Source: Marinobacter xestospongiae (GTDB lineage Bacteria > Pseudomonadota > Gammaproteobacteria > Pseudomonadales > Oleiphilaceae). Taken from it: a DNA stretch of 64,000 bases. The notes below the pieces were generated by a model, which was given only the letters and a program-made list of their open reading frames with translations, was not told the DNA's origin and did no database searches. The stretch is taken from contig NZ_JAKZAK010000004.1 of the NCBI RefSeq assembly GCF_023156385.1, forward strand, positions 62,001 to 126,000. The letters run 5' to 3'. This document shows positions 7,915 through 19,162 of this stretch, in pieces. The translations under genes were made by a program, and so were the position numbers. Within the stretch, counting starts at the first letter, position 1; each line of letters starts with the position of its first letter.

Positions 7915-8385
7915 ATGGCCGCAGTCAACACGCTGAAGAACCTTCTGAACGATGATATCCGCCAGCTGAACGAACTGGCGGATCTCCTCAAAACCGAGAA
8001 AGAAAAGCTGGCGGAATCGGACATTGCCGCCCTCGAACCCCTGACCCAGCAAAAGAATGACCTGCTGGGACAGATCCGGGAACGGGCCAAACGCAAAATT
8101 CACGTACTGGTGGAAATGGGTTACCGCCCCAACAGCGGCAGCCCTTCCCGCTTTATCCAGAGCAGTGGCGTGGAAGACCTGATCAAGCCCTGGCAAGCCG
8201 CCGAGAATGCCATGACGGCCTGCCACGAACTGAACAGCGTCAATCATCGGGTGGTCACCCATGTGCAGAAGCGACTGGCGCGTCTCAGCGATATCTTCCG
8301 TGGCACCAGCGGCCAGCAGAAGCTGTATGGCGCCACCGGTGAACAGACCTCGATGAACCATCGCACCATTCTGGCCAGCGCCTGA
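7915..8385 (+). CDS. flgN: FlgN, flagellar export chaperone
   Basis: FlgN is the cytoplasmic chaperone for the hook-filament junction proteins FlgK and FlgL. The protein is 156 residues, nearly all helical, with the N-terminal pattern LKNLLNDDIRQLNELADLLKTE and LTQQKNDLLGQI typical of FlgN. The C-terminus (GEQTSMNHRTILASA) resembles the family's conserved tail. Sequence conservation in this family is low, so the assignment leans on position: directly after flgM in the same transcript. A bidirectional terminator follows. Confidence 0.88.
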   Translation: MAAVNTLKNLLNDDIRQLNELADLLKTEKEKLAESDIAALEPLTQQKNDLLGQIRERAKRKIHVLVEMGYRPNSGSPSRFIQSSGVEDLIKPWQAAENAMTACHELNSVNHRVVTHVQKRLARLSDIFRGTSGQQKLYGATGEQTSMNHRTILASA

Positions 8386-8414
8386 GCGAGCCGTTCAGTC
8401 CACCTCAGGCAACC

Positions 8415-8445
8415 AAAAAAGCCTCCTGGATCAGGAGGCTTTTTT
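8415..8445. terminator. Bidirectional Rho-independent terminator
   Basis: A perfect 8-bp stem, GCCTCCTG at 8421-8428 with CAGGAGGC at 8432-8439 and a three-base loop, is flanked by six A on the left and six T on the right. It can end the flgMN transcript rightward and the MshEN-protein transcript leftward. Confidence 0.9.
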
Positions 8446-8461
8446 ATGCCCATTCAACCGG

Positions 8462-9211
8462 TTAGCGTGGCGTGATGGTAATACTTGAATTGGCGCTGAA
8501 GCGGATGTCACTGATGATGATATTGCCCATCGAAGGCCCTGTGCCGCCGGCAACGCGAATATTGTCCATGCGAATCTGCTCGATACGCTCCGGCAAAGCC
8601 AACTGTAACGAGCCGTCGCTGCCCAGATGGAAGCGCGACTCGCCCTCACGATAGTGCACACCGGAAATCGACATATCGGAATCCAGGAAATGGGTAATTG
8701 GCACAAAGGCGCCGGCCACCATCTTCAACCCGTCAAGGGCATCTTCAGGCGCATCGCCGAGCGAGTCGCCACCGGTTTCCTGGGCGGTGACGGTGCGATC
8801 ACGCAAGGTCTCAAGACGTTGCATGAAATCGTCCGCGGCGCGGCCAACCGACTCTGACATTTCAACATCAGTCAGCGGTTCAAACCCCGACTGATCGTAG
8901 AACTCCCCGGCTTCCTGGTTGCTGTACTGGCTGGAACCGTTATTGGAGGCAAAGCTGACCAGCGGCTGAAACGGCAGCACCACCATGGTGACAATCGCCG
9001 CAGCATTGCGATAACGGGACTGATGCTTGAGAACCCGGTGCAGCTCCTTCTCGGTGATCCAGCCAGACTGGACAAAGACTTCACCCAGGCGCTGACCGGT
9101 CTCGCGTTGGACTTTGAGGCCCGATTCCAGCTGGGCTTCGGTCAGGTATCCCCGGCCAACCAACAATCGTCCGAGTCGTGATTTTTCCTCATGACCGTGA
9201 CTGATGTTCAC
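8462..9211 (-). CDS. Membrane protein with N-terminal MshEN c-di-GMP-binding domain
   Basis: The N-terminus carries a complete tandem MshEN signature. A 24-residue motif RLG-x8-L-x4-L-x3-L-x2-Q (residues ~12-35) is followed by exactly five residues and a second 24-residue copy (~41-64). In MshE this motif binds cyclic-di-GMP. There is no ATPase domain. Instead a hydrophobic segment (AAAIVTMVVLPFQPLVSF, ~70-87) leads to a long, presumably periplasmic C-terminal part with Ser/Gly/Asp-rich and beta-like repeats (NIIISDIRFSANSSITI). A GTG at 9211 preceded by GGAGG is chosen; another GTG lies four codons upstream. Convergent with flgMN. The domain call is strong; the role is inferred (cytoplasmic c-di-GMP sensing coupled to an outer part). 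Confidence 0.72.
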   Translation of the reverse strand: MNISHGHEEKSRLGRLLVGRGYLTEAQLESGLKVQRETGQRLGEVFVQSGWITEKELHRVLKHQSRYRNAAAIVTMVVLPFQPLVSFASNNGSSQYSNQEAGEFYDQSGFEPLTDVEMSESVGRAADDFMQRLETLRDRTVTAQETGGDSLGDAPEDALDGLKMVAGAFVPITHFLDSDMSISGVHYREGESRFHLGSDGSLQLALPERIEQIRMDNIRVAGGTGPSMGNIIISDIRFSANSSITITPR

Positions 9212-9514
9212 AAGATCCTCCACTGAGTAACTGACGCGTACCGTACAGCCCGGCCCGGTTGTTGAGACAATGATGTTCGCAATGGCAACTGTGAGTACAG
9301 AAACGATTCACTCCGTTGTGTTACCGGAAGTTAATCGTTGCTCAGCGGTTACTTACCCGGCTGGCCGACATTGCTGTGACTGGTTCTGTAAGCGTAGCTG
9401 AAGGATGGCCCCGGGGCCTCCAAATGGCACGGATTCAGCGTATTTCTGATAGACTTCGGCCTCTTATAGGCTCTTTCTTGTTTTACACAACCCGAGTTAA
9501 CCACGAGGTCTGGT
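9212..9514. other. Intergenic region between divergent genes
   Basis: This 303-base spacer lies between the MshEN-protein gene and ppiA, which point away from each other, so it must hold both promoters. I see no convincing -35/-10 pair, repeat, RNA gene or coding frame in it. GAGG lies six bases before the ppiA ATG. Confidence 0.4.
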
Positions 9515-10144
9515 ATGGTGACGACAGTGAAAAGGCAAAATCTGGTAAAATCACGGACAAATGCCCTCAAATCCCTGACATTTTCCACCGTTTGCCTGTT
9601 TTTGGCCGCAACCGCGCCGTCGCTTGCGAGTGCGGACACCTTGCCCAAAGTAAGCATCCAGACATCCGAAGGTGCCATGCAGCTGACGCTGCGCCCTGAC
9701 GTGGCGCCGGAAACCGTGGAGAACTTCCTCGCCTATGTCGACAGTGGCTTCTACGAAGGCACCATCTTCCATCGGGTGATTCCCGGCTTCATGATCCAGG
9801 GCGGCGGCTTTGACGCCTCCATGAACCGCAAACAGACTCGCGATCCGGTGCGCAACGAAGCGGTCGCCACGCTCAAGAACCTGCGGGGCACCATCGCCAT
9901 GGCGCGCACCAACGATCCCGATTCCGCCACGTCCCAGTTCTTCATCAACGTGGTGGACAACCCCTTCCTCAATGCTGGTGTCCGTGGTGCCGGCTACACC
10001 GTGTTTGGCCGTGTAACCGAGGGCATGGGCGTTGTTGATGCCATCGCCGCCAAGCAGACCGGCCGTCGCAACGGCATGTCGGATGTACCGATGCAGGCGG
10101 TCACCATTGAGCGCATCAGCCGGGTCGACGCCGACCAGCAATGA
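9515..10144 (+). CDS. ppiA: Periplasmic cyclophilin-type peptidyl-prolyl cis-trans isomerase
   Basis: This cyclophilin catalyses proline isomerisation of exported proteins. The 209-residue precursor has a signal peptide (FSTVCLFLAATAPSLASA) with probable cleavage before DTLPKV, giving a periplasmic enzyme of about 168 residues. The cyclophilin core is complete: FYEGTIFHRVIPGFMIQGGG with the catalytic Arg, GTIAMART, SQFFINVVDNPFLN and YTVFGRVTEGMGVVD. The gene overlaps mnmC by four bases (ATGA), so the two are translationally coupled although functionally unrelated. Confidence 0.93.
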   Translation: MVTTVKRQNLVKSRTNALKSLTFSTVCLFLAATAPSLASADTLPKVSIQTSEGAMQLTLRPDVAPETVENFLAYVDSGFYEGTIFHRVIPGFMIQGGGFDASMNRKQTRDPVRNEAVATLKNLRGTIAMARTNDPDSATSQFFINVVDNPFLNAGVRGAGYTVFGRVTEGMGVVDAIAAKQTGRRNGMSDVPMQAVTIERISRVDADQQ

Positions 10145-12036
10145 ACAATCCTTCCCTGTTGCCGCCGGCCATTGAGCCGGCGGATCTGGTCTGGCGTGAC
10201 GGCGTCCCCGAATCGCAACAGTTTGGCGACGTCTATTTCAGTCGTGACGACGGCCTCGAAGAAACCCGCTACGTCTTCCTGCAACACAACCGACTGGCCG
10301 AGCGGTTCGCCAATGTCGAGCCTGGCCAGGCCTTCGTGGTGGCAGAGTCCGGATTCGGTACCGGGCTGAACTTCCTGGCCACCTGGCAGCAATGGCGCGC
10401 CAGCAATCCCCCCAGGGGGGCGGTGCTGCACTTTGTCTCGGTCGAACGCTTTCCGCTGACCGCCAGCGATCTGGTGAAAGCGCACCAGTTGTGGCCGGAA
10501 CTGGCAGACCTGGCCAGCACTCTCCAGGCCCACTACCCGGCCCTGGTCCAGGGTTGTCACCGTCTGGTGCTGGACGGCGGCCAGGTGCGGCTGACGCTGT
10601 TCTTTGGTGATGCCCTGGACGGCTGGCAACAGCTGAACTTCCAGGCCGATGCCTGGTTCCTCGACGGTTTTGCCCCCGCTCTGAACCCCGATCTCTGGGT
10701 CGATGACGTAGTGGAAGCCGTACGTCGTCACAGCCGGCCCGGCACCACTGTGGCCACCTTTACCGCAGTGGGCCGGGTTCGGCGGGCGTTGATTGCGGCC
10801 GGTTTTGCCATGAAGAAGGTGCCGGGTTTCGGTCGCAAACGCGACATGCTCGCCGGCCACTTCCAGCCTGACTCAGCCAAATCGACGGCGCCTGACAGTC
10901 ACCCGGCGGCGGTCACCATTATTGGTGCGGGCATTGCTGGCTGCCTGCTGGCCAGAAACCTCGCTGAACGCGGCATCAACGTCACGGTGGTCGACGCCGG
11001 CAACGGACCGGCATCGGCCGCTTCAGGTAATCGTCAGGGTGCGCTTTACGTCAAACTGGGCGTGGAGCACAACGATCAGACCCGGCTGGCGCTCAGCGCA
11101 CTGCAGTTCGCCCAGCGCTGTTATCGACCCTACAAGGACCAGGGCTGGCACCCCTGTGGCGTGTTGCAACTGGCCGACAATGAGCGCGAGCAAGAGCGTC
11201 AGGCCAAGTTTCTGCAGCGTAACCACTACCCCGAAAGCCTCACCCGCCCGGTGAGCGCCGCGGAGGCCAGCCAGTTGGCCGGCATTCCACTGCAATCCCC
11301 GGGACTGTGGTTTCCGGCAAGCGGCTGGCTGTACCCGGCGGAGGTATGTCGCCAGGCCCTTGAGCATCCGGCGATCCAGTGTCGCTTTGACGTTGCGGTC
11401 AAACGCATAGAGCGCCAGGCCGACCAGTGGAGCCTGGTCACCGCCGAGGGCTGGCAACACCAGACCCAGGCGCTGGTGCTGTGTGGCGGCCATCTCAGCG
11501 GCCAGTTACTCCCGGAGGGCCTGCGCTCCCGCTTCAAGACCATTCGCGGTCAGGTCACGCTGCTGGAGGAAAACACGCTCAACGCCCCCAATACGGTGAT
11601 CTGCGGCAGTCGCTATCTCAATCCGGCCTGCCAGGGACAGAGCCTGACCGGTGCGACCTTTGATCTGCACGACGACACCCCGTCGCTGTCGGCCAGCAGC
11701 CAACAGGAGAACCTGGAGGCCCTGGAAACCATGCTGCCCGGTGTCCTCAATCAACCGGTCGACCGCTTTGACGCATTGTCCGGGCGAGTAGGATTCCGCT
11801 GCACCACTCATGATTACCAGCCCGTCGCAGGCAAGGTGGTAACCGGCCAGGCGGCAACCGATGACACCGCCGGCGGGCTGTATCTGCTGACCGGCCTCGG
11901 CAGCAAGGGCCTTGCCTACGCACCGTTGCTGGCGGAGTATCTGGCGGATTGCCTTAGCAACCAGCCGCAGGCTCTGCCCGCACCATTACAGTTCCGTGTT
12001 CGGCCCGAACGCTGTGTGACTCCTGCTGACCACTGA
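10141..12036 (+). CDS. mnmC: Bifunctional tRNA mnm5s2U34 biosynthesis protein MnmC
   Basis: MnmC finishes the mnm5s2U modification at the wobble base of several tRNAs. The C-terminal FAD domain converts cmnm5 to nm5, and the N-terminal SAM-dependent domain methylates nm5 to mnm5. The 631 residues include VAESGFGTGLNFLATW (SAM site) and WFLDGFAPALNPDLW in the first ~240, then an FAD fingerprint VTIIGAGIAGCLLARNL at ~260 and a C-terminal LTGLGSKGLAYAPLLAEYLA. It is slightly shorter than the ~668 of E. coli but both domains look complete. It starts within the ppiA stop. Confidence 0.95.
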   Translation: MNNPSLLPPAIEPADLVWRDGVPESQQFGDVYFSRDDGLEETRYVFLQHNRLAERFANVEPGQAFVVAESGFGTGLNFLATWQQWRASNPPRGAVLHFVSVERFPLTASDLVKAHQLWPELADLASTLQAHYPALVQGCHRLVLDGGQVRLTLFFGDALDGWQQLNFQADAWFLDGFAPALNPDLWVDDVVEAVRRHSRPGTTVATFTAVGRVRRALIAAGFAMKKVPGFGRKRDMLAGHFQPDSAKSTAPDSHPAAVTIIGAGIAGCLLARNLAERGINVTVVDAGNGPASAASGNRQGALYVKLGVEHNDQTRLALSALQFAQRCYRPYKDQGWHPCGVLQLADNEREQERQAKFLQRNHYPESLTRPVSAAEASQLAGIPLQSPGLWFPASGWLYPAEVCRQALEHPAIQCRFDVAVKRIERQADQWSLVTAEGWQHQTQALVLCGGHLSGQLLPEGLRSRFKTIRGQVTLLEENTLNAPNTVICGSRYLNPACQGQSLTGATFDLHDDTPSLSASSQQENLEALETMLPGVLNQPVDRFDALSGRVGFRCTTHDYQPVAGKVVTGQAATDDTAGGLYLLTGLGSKGLAYAPLLAEYLADCLSNQPQALPAPLQFRVRPERCVTPADH

Positions 12037-12169
12037 CAGCCCTTAGCCGCCCCGGGCACCACGGGCTGGCCCGGGGCTTCCCCACCCTCAACTTCCGTGT
12101 AAACTGGCCGTTAGAGTCAGTAAGGACGTCCGTCTCCCGGAGTGGAGGTTAATCGCGGGAGTCATTGCC

Positions 12170-12802
12170 ATGTCGATACACGTCAGTGAACCGGGCCGCC
12201 CGGTGGGAACCCGGCTGCCAGAAGTTTTCCGAAACCGGCCGGTGGGCAACGTCACCGAACTGGAACCGGAACACGCCATCAATCCCCGGCGCAGCGATGC
12301 GACCGATGCCGAAGTCATCAATGCACAATGGTCCACCCGCCGACGGGCTCTGGAAGAGTACGGCCAGGTGACCGGTCAGGATACCGATACCGAGGGCAGC
12401 TACCTGCCGGCGTCGCGTCTGGCGTCCACCTCACTGATCTCCCTGCCGGCCTCAGCCAGCCTGGAAGAAGGGCTGGCCGCCATGAACCGTCACGACATTG
12501 ATCACCTGGCCGTCACCGCGGACCAGAGTGTTGCCGGGCTGGTGGATCGCCAGTGGATTCTGAACTGGGGCCACGACCATCCGGATCAGGGGCTGGCAGA
12601 GAGCTTCAGCCATATTGAACTGCCGGCCTTCCTCACCGCCACACCGGAAACGGATGCCCATCAGCTCGCCCGCCTGATGCTGGCGCACCATCTGGATGCC
12701 GCCCTGCTGATTGATCGCGATGGCACGGCTATCGGCATCGTCACCGGCACGGATTTCCTTCGTCTCTATGCCGAGGCCAGCCGCCACGAGGGCAGCGTCT
12801 AG
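12170..12802 (+). CDS. CBS-domain protein
   Basis: The protein is 210 residues. The first ~80 are polar and probably flexible (ATDAEVINAQWSTRRRALEE). Two CBS motifs follow: one at ~80-135 (ISLPASASLEEGLAAMNRHD, then DHLAVTADQSVAGLVD) and one at ~150-205 (LTATPETDAHQLARLML, then GTAIGIVTGTDFLRLY). CBS pairs bind adenine nucleotides or other ligands and regulate partner activities. There is no attached enzymatic or transport domain, so the output is unknown. It follows mnmC after 133 bases and is convergent with the large lipoprotein gene. Confidence 0.8.
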   Translation: MSIHVSEPGRPVGTRLPEVFRNRPVGNVTELEPEHAINPRRSDATDAEVINAQWSTRRRALEEYGQVTGQDTDTEGSYLPASRLASTSLISLPASASLEEGLAAMNRHDIDHLAVTADQSVAGLVDRQWILNWGHDHPDQGLAESFSHIELPAFLTATPETDAHQLARLMLAHHLDAALLIDRDGTAIGIVTGTDFLRLYAEASRHEGSV

Positions 12803-12881
12803 TGTCCCGTCTGGTTAATTCGTTGACTTACTGAGCACTGACAACCCGAAGAACTAGGCGTACTGGTGACGGTTTGGTGGC

Positions 12882-15776
12882 TCAGGGCCCCGCGTTGAGC
12901 TGCCGACCGTCGCCGCTGAACAACACCAGATGCCAGCGGCGATTGCCTGGGTTGCCGCTTTCCACCAGCGCAGTAATTTCCTCGTTGCGGTACTCGCCCA
13001 GACGCACAACGGTGGCATTATCGATGACTGCCTGACTGCGCCAGACCACCTCACCGATCTCTTCGTTCTGACCACCATCGCCATCGCCATCGCCGTTTCC
13101 GTCATCCCCGTCGCCGTCATCTCCGTCGTCACCATCATCCCCGTCACCGCTATCGTCATCCTGGGTACGGGAAAGGGTAATGCGGGCCAGCACTGGCTGA
13201 GGCTGTCCCTGAGGATTGCTGGCATCTTCGGCAAAAACGCCGTCGCTACTGCCGGCAACAATGACGTCGCCATCCAGCAGCGCCGCAACCCGGAACGCCT
13301 CCGTTGCAACATCGTCGGCATCGTTGAGGGCAATCGCGCCGTTGAGCAACCCGGAGGGCGAGTAGCGCAACAGGAAGCCGGCCTGGCTGTTGGTTGCCGT
13401 GCGCATCAGGGTCAACTCGCCGTTACCATTGCCGTCATCATCACCGGCCTCCTCCGCTGCATACAGTCCGCGGGAATTGCCTAATAGCCACAGCAGGTTG
13501 TCGTCCAGCACCATGGCCGTGCCGTTGTCATCCGCATCGGTGCCCACCTGAGTCACATCCAGCGGTTGACTGGCGTCGAGTACGTCGTAGAAATACAGGT
13601 CCTGACCGCCCAGCTGAGATTCACCGGCCACGGCGCCAGCGGAGCTGCCCGCCAGTAGCACACCGTTCTGGAACAGGCTGCCACCCACCACCTGGTCATC
13701 CAGACCGGAACCGCCCTGCTCGGTCCACGCCACCTCAGGAACCAGCGTGTCGCCTTCCAGGTTGCTGTCGATCCGCTGGGCAAAGCTGTCAACGCCACCC
13801 GCCGCACTCTGCTCCGGCCAGGCTCCGGTGGTCTCACCGGTAATCATCACGGTGTTCTCTTCGGTCAGCCCTACCCAGCGGGGAATATCGTCGCCGCCAC
13901 TGCCACTCTGAATACGCCACGTCTCCACATACGCCGGTGGCTGCGCCGCCGTGTCGAAACGGAACAGCACGGTCACCAGGTCGATGCCACCAGCATTGGT
14001 TTGTCCCGCCAGGGCATCGCGGGTGCCCCAGGTCACCAGCAGTGAACGCAGGGAGTCCTCCCCCACCCGCTCTTCCTGATAGCTCAGCAGCGGGGGCGCT
14101 TCGGCTGCAACTGCCGCGTTCGGGAAAACGGTTTCGCCCAGGGAAGGCTGTCCCAGCCGGTCAAAGATCCGCACCATCGGAGCGCCATCACTGCGCCGAT
14201 ACCCTGCGACAAAGCTGCGGCCGTCGTGAGCAACCAGCAGGTCAGAAGCGACAAAGTCCGACTCCTCTGCCACCGGCGCTACCCCGGTCAGCTCATTCAG
14301 GGACACTCGCAGAGCGGTGTCCGGCGCGGCACCGGCAAAATTCTCCCGGCCGGCCTGGTAGACCTGATCGATCACCAGGTTGGCGAATTTGTCGTTCGCC
14401 AGCAGGTTGGTGTAGTTCGCCGGCACCACCAGGCGGAATCGGCGCTCCAGCTCCCCGGCGGGGAAATCCAGCCGGCGGCTGTTCTGCCACTGGCCGTTGC
14501 CGTCACGAACCTGGATGCGGTAGTCATTTTCAATCAGGGCAGTGGAAGCCTCGCCACCGTTGAGCTGAACAGAAAAGGTGGTGTCCCGCTTGCCGTCCAG
14601 TGTGACCCGGTACTCCGGGCTGACGAACTCAGCACCGCCTCCGGCATTGATCACGTCACGACTGTTGCCCTGCAGGGTCTCCAGGATCGCCCGTGGCTCA
14701 TCGTCCTCGATACTCAGGCCAAGATCGAGATCGGTATCGTTGCCGAAGCTGGCCAGCCCCTCACGAACCTCGGTCATGCTGACCCGGAAAGTCTCATTCT
14801 GCTCTGCGACGGTGTCGTTGATCACCTCAAGACGGATGTAACACTCGGTGATTCCCGGCGCCAGGGTGATAAGCCCCTGAGTGTAGTGGCCGTCGTCATC
14901 GGTCAGATACTGCAGGTATTCCGGTACTGGCAGGTCATCCGCGCTGTTGCTGCCCCACAACACCACATCACGTCCGATGATGGCATGGTTGCGATTGTCC
15001 TGGCCGTATTCGCACTGCTGATGGGGGGCCGACACGCCGTTATCGCAGCGCTCGGGCTGGAACCCGCTGTCGAGTTCAAAGGCGATGGTCACCGGAATGA
15101 CGGACGGCTGCTCCAGGGTCACCTTGACCGCCAGCGGTTCAGTGACTTCGGTCCGTTCTTCACTGCCAATCAGGCTGCCATCCTCGCCGTACAGGTTCCG
15201 GGTATAGGTATGACGGCCGGAAGCCATCACCGGCGGCTCGCAGTACGTGCTCGGGGTGTCGTCATCGCTGCTATCGGCGTCATCATCACTGTCAGCATCC
15301 GGATCGCCCAGATCGCTGCCATCCGCCGTGCCTTCCACCACACTGGCCGCAGTCATGGTGATCTCGTTCTCCCGCACCTCAACGGAGAACGGCTGCAGTC
15401 CGACCCGGTTGCCATCGGTCGTCAGCAGGGTGATGTTCTCGGTCTTGCCCAGATCCTCCGGGCCGCGTTCGCCACCGGTGATGCCCGGCACACCGCGCAT
15501 GATGATGCCCTGACGCGCCTTGTTGCTGGTGTCTTCCAGCCCCAGCCAGGTGGGCGCATTGCTCAGCGAGTAATCCAGGATGCGATCACCACCATCGGCG
15601 CCAAAGTTGTAGGCGTATTCCACCCCGAGATAGGCCGTGGGTGGCGGCACACCAATCACCTTGGGATCATCGGAGGACTGTTCGGTCTTACACCCGGCGA
15701 GACTCGCCAGGGCGACGATGGTCAGAAGCGGGACCGCACGACGACGGCCAGGGCAGGAAGGGAAATCGGCACGCAT
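12882..15776 (-). CDS. Large surface lipoprotein with Calx-beta-like region and Asp/Gly repeats
   Basis: This 964-residue exported protein has a lipoprotein signal (hydrophobic stretch, then LASLAGC; Cys29 is the lipidation site). Residues ~37-136 resemble a putative-Ig/cadherin-like domain (PPPTAYLGVEYAYNF, PTWLGLED, RGVPG). Residues 150-174 are Asp/Ser-rich. Around 215-355 lies a Calx-beta-like pattern (ITECYIRLEVINDTVAEQNE). The rest resembles repeated beta-propeller-type blades (DLLVAHDGRSFVAGYR, TVMITGETTGAWPEQ, GVLLAGSSAGAV, DVIVAGSSDGVF). Residues 871-906 are an Asp/Gly repeat, a probable calcium-binding linker. No catalytic motif is seen. Likely anchored to the outer membrane; role unknown, perhaps adhesion. 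Confidence 0.7.
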   Translation of the reverse strand: MRADFPSCPGRRRAVPLLTIVALASLAGCKTEQSSDDPKVIGVPPPTAYLGVEYAYNFGADGGDRILDYSLSNAPTWLGLEDTSNKARQGIIMRGVPGITGGERGPEDLGKTENITLLTTDGNRVGLQPFSVEVRENEITMTAASVVEGTADGSDLGDPDADSDDDADSSDDDTPSTYCEPPVMASGRHTYTRNLYGEDGSLIGSEERTEVTEPLAVKVTLEQPSVIPVTIAFELDSGFQPERCDNGVSAPHQQCEYGQDNRNHAIIGRDVVLWGSNSADDLPVPEYLQYLTDDDGHYTQGLITLAPGITECYIRLEVINDTVAEQNETFRVSMTEVREGLASFGNDTDLDLGLSIEDDEPRAILETLQGNSRDVINAGGGAEFVSPEYRVTLDGKRDTTFSVQLNGGEASTALIENDYRIQVRDGNGQWQNSRRLDFPAGELERRFRLVVPANYTNLLANDKFANLVIDQVYQAGRENFAGAAPDTALRVSLNELTGVAPVAEESDFVASDLLVAHDGRSFVAGYRRSDGAPMVRIFDRLGQPSLGETVFPNAAVAAEAPPLLSYQEERVGEDSLRSLLVTWGTRDALAGQTNAGGIDLVTVLFRFDTAAQPPAYVETWRIQSGSGGDDIPRWVGLTEENTVMITGETTGAWPEQSAAGGVDSFAQRIDSNLEGDTLVPEVAWTEQGGSGLDDQVVGGSLFQNGVLLAGSSAGAVAGESQLGGQDLYFYDVLDASQPLDVTQVGTDADDNGTAMVLDDNLLWLLGNSRGLYAAEEAGDDDGNGNGELTLMRTATNSQAGFLLRYSPSGLLNGAIALNDADDVATEAFRVAALLDGDVIVAGSSDGVFAEDASNPQGQPQPVLARITLSRTQDDDSGDGDDGDDGDDGDGDDGNGDGDGDGGQNEEIGEVVWRSQAVIDNATVVRLGEYRNEEITALVESGNPGNRRWHLVLFSGDGRQLNAGP
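13059..13166 (-). repeat. Asp/Gly-coding low-complexity repeat within lipoprotein gene
   Basis: About 36 codons read DGDDGDDGDG-type repeats on the minus strand, seen on the + strand as repeated ccgtcatc/ccatcgcc units. The unit is irregular in phase (GDD, GDG, GNG), so it is a degenerate codon repeat rather than a perfect tandem array. Confidence 0.8.
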
Positions 15777-15914
15777 GCATACATCCGTTTGGCAGATTAT
15801 TGTTATCGGACGGCGTGTTACACACCGTTACAGATAGCCACCATGGTAATGAATAAACCCCGATGGCTATCTGCGCGAGTTCTCAGATTCTAATCAGCAG
15901 CACTGCTGGCCCGA

Positions 15915-19048
<3,134 letters not shown>

Positions 19049-19162
19049 AATGACGCTGTCCTGTCTGCAATCCGCTGATCGTCGATACTCTATGAAAAGC
19101 CCGCAATGAATACAACGCGCCACCGGGCCAGATGGCGTGATTGTCATAATATTGGCGTTTGC

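Noticed and set aside
13059..13166. CRISPR-like or satellite repeat
   Set aside because: The repeat is in frame and encodes Asp/Gly in an open gene; units are short and irregular with no spacers.
14226..15893. A 555-codon + strand frame inside the large lipoprotein gene
   Set aside because: Antisense to a protein with a clear lipobox and repeat structure; the frame has no ribosome site or recognisable domain.
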